Origin: Promethearchaeota archaeon
GTDB lineage: Archaea; Asgardarchaeota; Lokiarchaeia; Sigyniarchaeales; SOKP01
Length of the DNA: 64,000 nucleotides
Direction of reading: 5' to 3'
NCBI GenBank assembly: GCA_019057795.1
Contig: JAHLWS010000087.1
Span: forward strand, 1-64,000
Below the pieces are notes generated by a model. The model was given only the letters and a program-made list of their open reading frames with translations, was not told the origin of the DNA and did no database searches. The translations under genes were made by a program, and so were the position numbers. Shown piece after piece: positions 43,519 to 51,735 of this stretch; within the stretch, counting starts at the first letter, position 1, and the number at the start of each line of letters is the position of its first letter.

Positions 43519-44739
43519 TTATTTCAGATAATTTAAGGCTGTTAATGCAAACATTTTCACCAAATCCATTAAATCCTTAATATACACGAACTCATCTTCG
43601 GAATGAATGTTATTATCTCTCGCGGAAGCGCCTACTAAGATAGTTGGAATCCCTCTTTCTTGAAACCAGTGCGCATCGGTTGAAGGCATTAAAGTTTTAA
43701 ATTCTCTCTTTTCACCATGGATTTTCTCCGCTGCTTTCAGAACAATTTTAGCAAATTCAGAAGATTCATCAATCACTTGCGGCTCCATTGCAATTGGCAT
43801 TTGAACTGTTATATCCAAGTCTGGGTCTTCCTCTTTCATTTTTTCAACAAAATCAAGGAGTCTCTTCCTTATACTTGCGACATCTTGTTCCGGAATTGTA
43901 TTTATACTAAGATGAAGATAACATCGATCTGGAACCGTCGTGATTTTCGTGCCACCATGAATTTCCGCCAGATTAATACTACTCACGTTAGAACCCCATC
44001 CATCTGAAGTGGGATAATTCGTAGTTTTTTCTAGCAGTTCTTCTTTCAGTTTAAGTAAGAAATTCATTATCTTAACCATCCTCTCGATAGTGTTTATCCC
44101 CGAATTCTCATTGCGATAAGGTGGAGGAAGGTCCGGGAATGCCAGCCCATGAGCGGTCTTTCCTTTGATGGTTATCGTGATATACAAGGTTCCACCACAA
44201 TATCCAAAGGGATATCCATTAGCTGCGTCTCCTAATAAGCACGCATCTCCAGAGACTAATCCGCTACTTAGGAGGTATTCTGCCCCTCTTAATCCTCCAG
44301 TTTCTTCATCTCCTACAGCAGTGACTATTAATTTTCCTTTAAGATCAACTCCTGCTTCAAGTAAAGCTTGAATTGCAAAAATCTCAGCAGTCACTGAAGA
44401 TTTATCGTCAGAAGCACCTCTTCCATAGATTTTATCTCCAACAATTTCCGCTCCAAATGGATCCTTAGACCACCCTTTAAAAGCTTCAACCGTATCAAAA
44501 TGCCCGTTGAAAATTAACGTAGGACCATCACCATTTCCAAGCTCACCAATGACATTATTTCTTTTAATAGATGTTTTTAAACCGATGTCTCGCATTTTTC
44601 GCTCTACGAATTTAGCAACTTCCTTGTATTTTGAAGGGGGATTTTCAGAGGGGATTCTTACTATTTCTTGAAGAAATTTAATAATCCCATCCCTCATACT
44701 ATCTATTTTATCTATAATTAGTTTTTCTAAATCAGCCAT
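43519..44739 (-). CDS. M20 family metallopeptidase/deacylase (ArgE/DapE/CPG2 group), copy 1
   Basis: A 406-residue di-zinc hydrolase with the M20 motifs: FNGHFDTVEA (first metal His/Asp), GRGASDDKSSVTAEI (bridging Asp), GDEETGGLRGAEYL (catalytic Glu pair), LLGDAANGY and a C-terminal DAHWFQERGIPTILVG with its metal His. The lid/dimerisation domain is about residues 190-300. Members cleave peptides or N-acyl amino acids. Shine-Dalgarno AAAGGAG precedes the ATG. It is tandem to a close paralogue at 44767-45993 on the same strand, and the two likely form one transcript. Confidence 0.9.
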   Translation of the reverse strand: MADLEKLIIDKIDSMRDGIIKFLQEIVRIPSENPPSKYKEVAKFVERKMRDIGLKTSIKRNNVIGELGNGDGPTLIFNGHFDTVEAFKGWSKDPFGAEIVGDKIYGRGASDDKSSVTAEIFAIQALLEAGVDLKGKLIVTAVGDEETGGLRGAEYLLSSGLVSGDACLLGDAANGYPFGYCGGTLYITITIKGKTAHGLAFPDLPPPYRNENSGINTIERMVKIMNFLLKLKEELLEKTTNYPTSDGWGSNVSSINLAEIHGGTKITTVPDRCYLHLSINTIPEQDVASIRKRLLDFVEKMKEEDPDLDITVQMPIAMEPQVIDESSEFAKIVLKAAEKIHGEKREFKTLMPSTDAHWFQERGIPTILVGASARDNNIHSEDEFVYIKDLMDLVKMFALTALNYLK

Positions 44740-44766
44740 ATTTAATCTCCTTTTATAATAATTTAA

Positions 44767-45993
44767 TTAATCTTTATTTCTTAAATAATTGAATGCAGTT
44801 AAAGCAAAAATTTTTGTTGTATCAATTAAATCGTCAATAGATACAAACTCATCCTCTGCATGTACGTTATTTTCATGCGTTCCAGTTCCCATTAGTATCG
44901 TTTCAATTCCCTTTTCATGAAACCAATGCCCATCGTTTGCTGATTGGAATAATTTAAACTCTCGATCTTCACTATACACTCTATTTACGGCTTTTTGAAC
45001 AGCTTGAGCGAATTTAGAATTAAGATCTGATGCAAATGGTTCAAAAGACATTGTAAATTGAACATTGATGTTCAAGTCACGATCTTCTTTTTTAGCAGCT
45101 TCTATGAACTCTAAAATGCGGGTCTTTATACTTTCAACATCTTGTTCTGGAATGGTATTGATAATACAGTATAATAAGCATTTATCTGGTACAGTAGATA
45201 ATTTGTCGCCCCCCTCAATCTTTGCTATATTGACAGTACTTACTTTAGAAGGATGTCCAGGAAAATTTGGATATTTGGTTTCAGTATTGAGGAACTCTGC
45301 TTGTAATTGAGTCAAAAAATTCATCACGCCAATCATTTTTTGTATAGCATTGACTCCAGAATACTCATTTCTATAAATTGGGATATCGGGGAAACTTAAA
45401 GCGTGAGCTTTTTTTCCTTTAATTAAAAATGTAACAAGTAAGAACCCTCCAGTATAGGCTGCAGGAAAACCTCCGCGCCCATCTCCTAATAGACAAGCAT
45501 CACCATTAATATGTCCCTTATCCAATAGGTACCTAACCCCATTGAATCCGCCTGTTTCTTCGTCTATTGCCGAAATTAAAGTTAAACTTCCCTCAAATTT
45601 AATACCTAACTCAAGCAAGGCTTTAGTTGCAAAAATTTCTGCTGTTACACATGCTTTATCGTCACACGCTCCTCGACCATATATTTTTCCATCAATTATG
45701 TGACCTCCAAATGGGTCTTCTGTCCATCCCTTATAAGCAGGAACGGTATCCATATGACCATATAATAATAAAGAGGGCTCCGTTAGATTTTGATACTTCC
45801 CTACTACATTATTTCGTTTTACAAAAGTTTTAAGACCAAGCTCTTCAAATTTGGTCTGAACGAACTGTGCTATCTGTTTATACTTACCTGGTGGATTCTC
45901 GGAAGGAATTTGAATGATTTGCTTATGAAAATTTATTATCTCCTCCCGCATTTCTTCTATTTTTTCTATAATCGCTTTTTCAATACTTTCCAT
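44767..45993 (-). CDS. M20 family metallopeptidase/deacylase, copy 2
   Basis: A 408-residue paralogue of the adjacent downstream M20 gene, similar along its full length: EKAIIEKIEEMREEIINFHK / IPSENPPGKYK at the N-terminus, GHMDTVPAYKGWTEDPFGG, GRGACDDKACVTAEI, DEETGGFNGVRYL, GDGRGGFPAAYTGG, and DGHWFHEKGIETILMG at the end. ATG 45993 is chosen because the paralogues align from that Met; the frame also extends to GTG 46005. The tandem pair probably arose by duplication and may differ in substrate range. Confidence 0.9.
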   Translation of the reverse strand: MESIEKAIIEKIEEMREEIINFHKQIIQIPSENPPGKYKQIAQFVQTKFEELGLKTFVKRNNVVGKYQNLTEPSLLLYGHMDTVPAYKGWTEDPFGGHIIDGKIYGRGACDDKACVTAEIFATKALLELGIKFEGSLTLISAIDEETGGFNGVRYLLDKGHINGDACLLGDGRGGFPAAYTGGFLLVTFLIKGKKAHALSFPDIPIYRNEYSGVNAIQKMIGVMNFLTQLQAEFLNTETKYPNFPGHPSKVSTVNIAKIEGGDKLSTVPDKCLLYCIINTIPEQDVESIKTRILEFIEAAKKEDRDLNINVQFTMSFEPFASDLNSKFAQAVQKAVNRVYSEDREFKLFQSANDGHWFHEKGIETILMGTGTHENNVHAEDEFVSIDDLIDTTKIFALTAFNYLRNKD

Positions 45994-46132
45994 TTTTATA
46001 CTCACAAATTCTTATTAGATACATATTTGATGTGGATGTATATAAAACTAAAAAATTAAAAAACTAACGATCACATAATTACTTATCTTTTTAATAAAAA
46101 GAACTTGAATTAATAATTTAAAGTGATAATAG

Positions 46133-47143
46133 ATGGCTAAAAGGGTAGCAATTAACGGATTCGGTAGAATCGGACGAAACTTTTTCCGAACAGTAGTAGA
46201 GAAATATCCTAACGAAATTGAAATTGTATCCATTAACGATTTATTCGAACCAAAATACTTGGCTTATGTCTTAAAATATGATTCTGTTTTTGGGCGATTT
46301 AAAGGAACTGTCGAGGCTAAGGAAAAATCTTTGGTAATAAATGGAAAGGAAATTCCTGTTACTGCAGAACGAGACCCAGCAAACTTACCGCATGCTAGTA
46401 ATAATATAGATGTTGCTCTCGAATCCACTGGATTCTTTACGAAAAGAGAGGGCGCTGCAAAGCATTTAGAGGCTGGAGCTAAGAAAGTTTTAATCAGTGC
46501 ACCTGCGGGAAATCCTGATTTTACCGTTGTAATAGGTTGTAACGACGATAAATTAACTAACGAGCATAAAATCATTTCTATGGCATCTTGTACAACGAAT
46601 TGTTTAGGTCCAGTAGTAAAAGTATTAATGGACAATTATGGAATTGTTAACGGAATGATGACTACAGTTCATTCATATACTGGCGACCAACGACCAGTTG
46701 ATACAGCAAGAAAAGATGATCCCATAAAAATGATTCGTGGTCGAGCCTGTGCGGCAAATATAGTTCCAACTTCCACTGGTGCAGCTAAAGCGATTGGTGT
46801 CGTGTTTCCAGAATTAAATGGTAAAATGGATGGCATCGCAATGCGCATTCCAACCCCAAACGGGAGCGTTGTTGATTTAAAAGTAAATCTAGGGAAATCT
46901 ACAACAGTAGAAGATGTTAACGCTAAAATGAAAGAAGCCGCATCGGGTTATCTAAAAGGAATTTTAGAATATACCGATGATGCAATAGTAACTACCGATA
47001 TTGTTGGCAATCCCGCAAGTTCTATTTTCTCTAGCTTGTGGACTAAAGTAATCGGTGGCACTTTCTGTGGTGTCGTTAGCTGGTACGATAACGAGTGGGG
47101 TTATTCCAATCGTTTGGCAGATTTAATCGTCAAGAAATTATAA
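46133..47143 (+). CDS. gap: Type I glyceraldehyde-3-phosphate dehydrogenase
   Basis: A 336-residue phosphorylating GAPDH of the bacterial/eukaryotic class. It has the NAD(P) loop INGFGRIGRNFFR, the catalytic cysteine in ASCTTNCLGP, TVHSYTGDQRPVDTARKD (catalytic His region), and the C-terminal WYDNEWGYSNRLADL. It converts glyceraldehyde-3-phosphate and phosphate to 1,3-bisphosphoglycerate. Most archaea use a divergent type II enzyme, so this version is unusual and suggests acquisition from bacteria. Composition is somewhat richer in GC than the neighbours. No other glycolytic gene is adjacent. Confidence 0.93.
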   Translation: MAKRVAINGFGRIGRNFFRTVVEKYPNEIEIVSINDLFEPKYLAYVLKYDSVFGRFKGTVEAKEKSLVINGKEIPVTAERDPANLPHASNNIDVALESTGFFTKREGAAKHLEAGAKKVLISAPAGNPDFTVVIGCNDDKLTNEHKIISMASCTTNCLGPVVKVLMDNYGIVNGMMTTVHSYTGDQRPVDTARKDDPIKMIRGRACAANIVPTSTGAAKAIGVVFPELNGKMDGIAMRIPTPNGSVVDLKVNLGKSTTVEDVNAKMKEAASGYLKGILEYTDDAIVTTDIVGNPASSIFSSLWTKVIGGTFCGVVSWYDNEWGYSNRLADLIVKKL

Positions 47144-47391
47144 ATCATTAACAATCTCAATTATTTTTATTTTTTTTCTTTTCTTCTATTTGTTTTAAAA
47201 TTTTTGAATTTCTGCTATTCAAATTTAATTAAGTTTTGTTATAGCATCACAGAATCTAATATTTTGAAAAGGTTAAAAAATTTTAAAATTATTATTTGAT
47301 TGTGGGGATAGAACATAAAAACAAATTAATAGAAATGTTTTTAAAAATTGACTTTAAATCAGTATTAGAAATATAAGTTTATAGGATTTAA

Positions 47392-48765
47392 ATGGTTTAT
47401 TTTCAAATTAGCCCTATTGGATTTGATTGTAGAACGGATAAAAATAATTGTGAGAAATATCCAGATTTCTGTAAGGAGTGTGTTAAAGCTCAACTTGAAA
47501 AATTTGGTTTAAATCTTGATCATAACTTGAAATTCACGATTATCGATTCTGAAGAAAAACATATTCAAATGTTCCAAGACCTAATATGGCAGAAATTTTT
47601 AGATGTTTTGAACATAAAATACATTTTATTAATGGCTAAAGAATCTGGGTTAGCTCTAGTTGATTATCCGATTTCAGGGGCGGGTGTAAATACTGAGATA
47701 TTAACTGGATTTATCCAAGCAAATATTACGTTTTCAGAATCTAGTAATACTTCAATTAGAGAAGCAAGTTATAGAAATAATCTTCAATTTTATGAATTTC
47801 AATACGAAACATTCAATATTTTACTTAAAAATGGCCAATTTATTCGAATCTGTTTAGTTTTAGATCATAAAGCTTCTGATAGCTTGAAAACGCTTGTAAC
47901 CGACTTTTTAAGCGAATATGAAAGTAGATATCTTGATAAAATTGGAACACATATAAGAAAAGGGATGAGGCATTTCGAAGATACAATTGATTACATCAAA
48001 GACAGTTTTAATGTTAAACTAGTTTTTCCCATGATTCTAACGCACACATTATTACCAGACGAATTAGATTTAATTCAAAAAAATCCTATCCAAAAAGCAA
48101 TAATAAATTTTGCAAAAATATTGTTGACTTCAAAAACATTCTTTTTTATTATCAACTTAATCGATGAAGTTCAAAAAATAGTTCGGATAGACGCAAATAA
48201 GATACTTTATGAAGTATACCAACTTATAGAAAAAAAAATAATTATCCCTACTACAATTGAAACTGTTGAAGATACAATTTATAAATTTCAAGAATCACGA
48301 GCGGTAAGAATAGCTAGTAATGAATTAATTTCTTCATTAATTTCTAATAATGATGCTATAAATGAATTGAAAGAGAAAGCAAAGCATATGAGCGAAGAAG
48401 AAGTTAATTCATCCATAATTTCTTATATAAGAAAAGCTGAAGCTGCCGAAAAAGGATTAGCTTATAAAGAAGCACAGATAGAATATGAAATGGCTCTTTA
48501 CTTAGCATCTGGTTTTGATTATAGAGAGGAAGTAGGGAGAATATCTTTTATGATTTTAGAACTTGACAAAAAGATAAAAGAATTGGAACTAGAGTATGCT
48601 TTAAATATAGGAGAAAAAGCTGAGAAAAAAAAGGATTACATCAAAGCTATTAATTATTATCAACAAGGATTAAAAATTCTAAATGATGCTCAAGACCTTG
48701 ATGGAAACGACTCTCGAATAAAAAAATTGAAAAAAAAAATTGCAAACCTTCAAAAAAATTTATAA
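47392..48765 (+). CDS. Longin/roadblock-like domain protein with C-terminal TPR-like repeats
   Basis: A 457-residue protein. After a Cys-containing N-terminus (CRTDKNNCEKYPDFCKEC, a possible small zinc knuckle), residues about 75-210 look like a longin/roadblock-fold module. It has YILLMAKESGLALVDYPISG, then LTGFIQANITFSES, a strand-helix FNILLKNGQFIRICLVLDHK, and LVTDFLSEYESRYL. This is the pattern of a GTPase-interacting trafficking domain. The C-terminal about 120 residues form TPR-like helical pairs (AEKGLAYKEAQIEYEMALYL; AEKKKDYIKAINYYQQGLKI). Such combinations are typical of Asgard signature proteins. No GTPase is adjacent. Function unknown. Confidence 0.6.
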   Translation: MVYFQISPIGFDCRTDKNNCEKYPDFCKECVKAQLEKFGLNLDHNLKFTIIDSEEKHIQMFQDLIWQKFLDVLNIKYILLMAKESGLALVDYPISGAGVNTEILTGFIQANITFSESSNTSIREASYRNNLQFYEFQYETFNILLKNGQFIRICLVLDHKASDSLKTLVTDFLSEYESRYLDKIGTHIRKGMRHFEDTIDYIKDSFNVKLVFPMILTHTLLPDELDLIQKNPIQKAIINFAKILLTSKTFFFIINLIDEVQKIVRIDANKILYEVYQLIEKKIIIPTTIETVEDTIYKFQESRAVRIASNELISSLISNNDAINELKEKAKHMSEEEVNSSIISYIRKAEAAEKGLAYKEAQIEYEMALYLASGFDYREEVGRISFMILELDKKIKELELEYALNIGEKAEKKKDYIKAINYYQQGLKILNDAQDLDGNDSRIKKLKKKIANLQKNL

Positions 48766-48989
48766 AATTAAAGAACAAAGCTACTTCTTTTATTATCTTC
48801 AATGTATTATGCCAAAAAAAAATGAACATTTTATTATACTTTTACTCCTCAATTAATTCGATTCTTATCTTATTTTTAAACATTAATAGTATGTTTTATT
48901 TTACGAAAAATTATGACTCTTTTATCTTATTAATAGGATTTTGTACTACGAATCATAACTCAAGGTAAATTATAGATTTAGAATAAGAA

Positions 48990-49442
48990 ATGTATGATTC
49001 TCTTAAAAAGTATAATAATCAAGTATACACTGGCATGAAGATTGGTGGGTCTCATAAATGGATCTACAACGACGGAAAATGGACTGAAACAAAAACCGCT
49101 CCAACTAAATGGACAATTAACTTTAATAGTGTGAAAACAAGAATAAATCCAGCACCATCTAATTCAGGGGCTAATATTGGCACAAAATTTCATTGGTACA
49201 TTATTGCCGATCAAATCGCGACTAAACTAAATAAAGATTCTTATATGACGCAAATGAAGGGCATTAAATATAAAGTTGGCCATAAGCGTCCTCATTGGCG
49301 AACTTTTAGCTACAATTATCCTGAGCAAAACTCGTATAAAGAACGAGTCATAAAAATATTAGAAGATACTCTTAACAAATTAAAGAATGAAAATTTGCCT
49401 AAAATCAACTCAATAACTCGCTTTCTTTTTAATGAAATTTAA
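48990..49442 (+). CDS. Uncharacterised basic protein (150 aa)
   Basis: A 150-residue soluble protein rich in Lys, Trp and Tyr (HKWIYNDGKW; HKRPHWRTFSYNYP), with a helical C-terminus. I do not recognise a family. It is preceded by an AT-rich promoter-like region and overlaps the 3' end of the convergent methyltransferase gene by 33 bases (49410-49442), so the two transcripts share antisense ends. Confidence 0.45.
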   Translation: MYDSLKKYNNQVYTGMKIGGSHKWIYNDGKWTETKTAPTKWTINFNSVKTRINPAPSNSGANIGTKFHWYIIADQIATKLNKDSYMTQMKGIKYKVGHKRPHWRTFSYNYPEQNSYKERVIKILEDTLNKLKNENLPKINSITRFLFNEI

Positions 49443-50036
49443 TTGATAGACAAACCAATTGCCGAAACCTTCGAAAAAATCCAGACCTGCTTCTTTTGCC
49501 CACCTTTTTTCTGTTCTACGCAGTGGATAATCAGGATCCAGAAAGAGTTCACTCAAAGATATTATACCATCTGGTTTTAGAATTCGTTTAAATTCCCTTA
49601 AAGCTTTTATAGGATCAGGAATTTCGGGTAAACAAGTAATCGCAAAGACTCGATCTACGCTTTCATCTTCAAACGAAAGATTGTGAGCATCGTCTATTTT
49701 AGGAATAATATTTTGAATATTCTCTTTTTTAATTTTTTTCTTTAAACGGTTGATGATTGATTCTTGAATATCAATTGCAAATACTTTTCCATTAGGTTGT
49801 ACTTTTTCCGCTACAGCTTTCGTATAACTGCCTTTACCGGGACCAATTTCTACTACAATCATTCCGGGTTTAAGTTGCATTCGTTCAGCAATAAGTTCAG
49901 GTTTTTGTATTAATCTACGACGGAACGGGTTATCAATCAATCTCGTTGCGAAAGCCGGGATGGGAAATTTGTATATTTTTCTAATAATTCTTACTATTAC
50001 AAACAATATGAATAAGAAACACAAAAAAGCAATCAA
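49410..50036 (-). CDS. Membrane-anchored SAM-dependent methyltransferase
   Basis: A 208-residue protein with an N-terminal hydrophobic helix (IAFLCFLFILFVIVRIIRKI) followed by a class I methyltransferase. It has motif I VVEIGPGKGSYTKAVAEKV, acidic FAIDIQESII, and FEDESVDRVFAITCLPEIPDP, resembling UbiE/Met_transf_11 types. The anchor suggests a lipid or quinone-like substrate. The stop overlaps the convergent 48990-49442 gene. A copy of a direct repeat (50083-50145) lies just upstream of its start. Confidence 0.78.
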   Translation of the reverse strand: MIAFLCFLFILFVIVRIIRKIYKFPIPAFATRLIDNPFRRRLIQKPELIAERMQLKPGMIVVEIGPGKGSYTKAVAEKVQPNGKVFAIDIQESIINRLKKKIKKENIQNIIPKIDDAHNLSFEDESVDRVFAITCLPEIPDPIKALREFKRILKPDGIISLSELFLDPDYPLRRTEKRWAKEAGLDFFEGFGNWFVYQLNFIKKKASY

Positions 50037-50082
50037 TAATATGAAAAAAACAGTTCCTAATATTGATGTCCAATCTGAGATT

Positions 50083-50145
50083 TTAATTTCACCAATTATT
50101 TTTAATATAGTTTAAGAAAATTTTTTTCATTTAATTTGTTTCTAA
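50083..50145 (+). repeat. Direct repeat copy A flanking a small gene
   Basis: This stretch shares an almost identical order of blocks with 50573-50637: TTTCACCAATT, TTTTAATAT, GTTTAAGA, a long T-run and TTAATTT-GTT. The match is about 85 percent by eye over about 63 bases. The two copies are 490 bases apart and enclose the gene at 50236-50484. Confidence 0.6.
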
Positions 50146-50235
50146 ATATCAAATTGGAGTTCTGGGTTAAGTATCTCACCAGATTTTATATATTTACAAA
50201 GCAATACTTAACATTGAAAGAGTCTCCAAGATTTC

Positions 50236-50484
50236 TTACAATCCAGACATATTCCAATCTCTCTTTAGATTAATTAACTCTTCCCGTTGATCGAGTAAAT
50301 GCCTTAAAGTAATTGCATCATTTTCAGCTTCATCTAATGTTTCATTTTTAGCATCGTTTAAAAATTTAATAGGTGATTCATAACTCCATTTAACTAAAAC
50401 CTTATCTATTTCATCATATAAAAATTTCAATTTTAAATCAACAAGTTCTTCTAAAAGTTCTTTTTTTACGGGAATTGTAGTCAA
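50236..50484 (-). CDS. Small charged helical protein, possible antitoxin (82 aa)
   Basis: An 82-residue, mostly helical, highly charged protein (KKELLEELVDLKLKFLYDEIDKV ... AITLRHLLDQREELINLKRDW). Its TTG start at 50484 has a good Shine-Dalgarno, GGTGAGG (50496-50490), five bases upstream, which supports real expression. It resembles archaeal antitoxin-sized proteins, but no toxin is adjacent. It is bracketed by two copies of a 63-bp direct repeat, which could reflect insertion of a small mobile cassette or a local duplication. Confidence 0.5.
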   Translation of the reverse strand: MTTIPVKKELLEELVDLKLKFLYDEIDKVLVKWSYESPIKFLNDAKNETLDEAENDAITLRHLLDQREELINLKRDWNMSGL

Positions 50485-50572
50485 TTATTCCTCACCAAGC
50501 TCTATAAGGATTTTTAAGCATAAATATTTATTCTATCTAACAAAATTCTTATTATTATGTCTTTTTCAAGAC

Positions 50573-50637
50573 TTAAATTTCACCAATTGTTTTTAATATG
50601 GTTTAAGAATTTTTTTATCCTTTAATTTTGTTCCAAA
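50573..50637 (+). repeat. Direct repeat copy B flanking a small gene
   Basis: Second copy of the repeat at 50083-50145. It lies directly upstream of the DUF2156 gene starting at 50686 and may now include part of its promoter. Confidence 0.6.
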
Positions 50638-50685
50638 TAATTTAAAAAGGAAATAATTTTAATATCTTTTAATTTATTCATATTC

Positions 50686-51612
50686 ATGGACTTAAGCACT
50701 GCGAAAGAAATCAAACTTGAAGATAAAGGTTTTTTCGACAAATATTTTCAGAATTACCCTCCCCAGACATCTGAATTCACTTTTACGAATCTATACATGT
50801 GGAGGAATTTTTACGGATTATTTTTTATGGAATGGAAAGAGCATCTTTTAATTTTTTCACGGGATATTTTTAAGAAAAGGAAAGCCACGATGTCCGGAAG
50901 CGATAACACCCTATTTTTTTTCACTCCAATCGGCACAAGACCTGCTGATGTAATTATTGCTCTATTCGAAAATTTTAATGAAATTGAATTTCACAGGGTA
51001 CCAGAGCAGGTTACAGAAGTTCTTAAAAACCACGAAAAGTTTTTGGCTTTAAATATTGAGATTTTTGAAGATCGAGATAATTGGGACTATGTATACGAGG
51101 GAGATAACCTTAGAAATCTACCGGGTAATCGCTACCGCCAAAATAGAAGGTGGTTAAACAAGTTTTTAGAAAATTACGATTATGAATTTAAGATATTAAC
51201 GGAGGACGAAGTTGCCACGACCAAGAAACTACAGTTGGAGTGGTGTATTCTTAGAGAATGTGAAGACGACGAAGGTTTGGAACAGGAGGAGAAAGCCATT
51301 TACGACGCTTTAGACAATTTTTCTGCGTTAGGATTTAAAGGATCGTTAATTTGCGTCGATAACAAATGTGTTGCTTACACATTTGGAGAAATGTTAAATT
51401 CGGACACGATCGTAATACATATTGAGAAAGCGCATATGGAGTATGAAGGTGCGTATCAAACGATTAGCAATCTGTTTTTAAAAAGTAGTTTTATTAATGC
51501 CATGTTCGTTAATCGAGAGCAAGATTTAGGAGTTCCCGGTTTACGTAGAGCAAAAGAATCGTATAAACCAATTCATATGGTCCAAAAAAGCATACTATAT
51601 CGAAAAACATAG
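50686..51612 (+). CDS. DUF2156 protein (phosphatidylglycerol lysyltransferase C-domain-like)
   Basis: A 308-residue soluble protein with the DUF2156/LPG-synthase C-domain pattern. The N-terminus has FTNLYMWRNFYGLFFMEW, the middle has GNRYRQNRRWLNKFLENYDYEF, and the acetyltransferase-like end has GSLICVDNKCVAYTFGE, VIHIEKAHMEYEGAYQTIS, and REQDLGVPGLRRAKESYKP. The GNAT-like fold transfers an aminoacyl or acyl group in known members, but many archaeal forms have no membrane part and no known substrate. It precedes the HerA-like gene by 123 bases, with no clear functional link. Confidence 0.8.
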   Translation: MDLSTAKEIKLEDKGFFDKYFQNYPPQTSEFTFTNLYMWRNFYGLFFMEWKEHLLIFSRDIFKKRKATMSGSDNTLFFFTPIGTRPADVIIALFENFNEIEFHRVPEQVTEVLKNHEKFLALNIEIFEDRDNWDYVYEGDNLRNLPGNRYRQNRRWLNKFLENYDYEFKILTEDEVATTKKLQLEWCILRECEDDEGLEQEEKAIYDALDNFSALGFKGSLICVDNKCVAYTFGEMLNSDTIVIHIEKAHMEYEGAYQTISNLFLKSSFINAMFVNREQDLGVPGLRRAKESYKPIHMVQKSILYRKT

Positions 51613-51735
51613 GAAATAATAATTGGATTTATGAAAGTTTAAATACCATTTTTAAATTGTAGAAGTTAAGTAGATATAATTAATATATATGAATTTACAT
51701 ATAATACAAAAGAAACGAAATTAATGTGATTCAAA

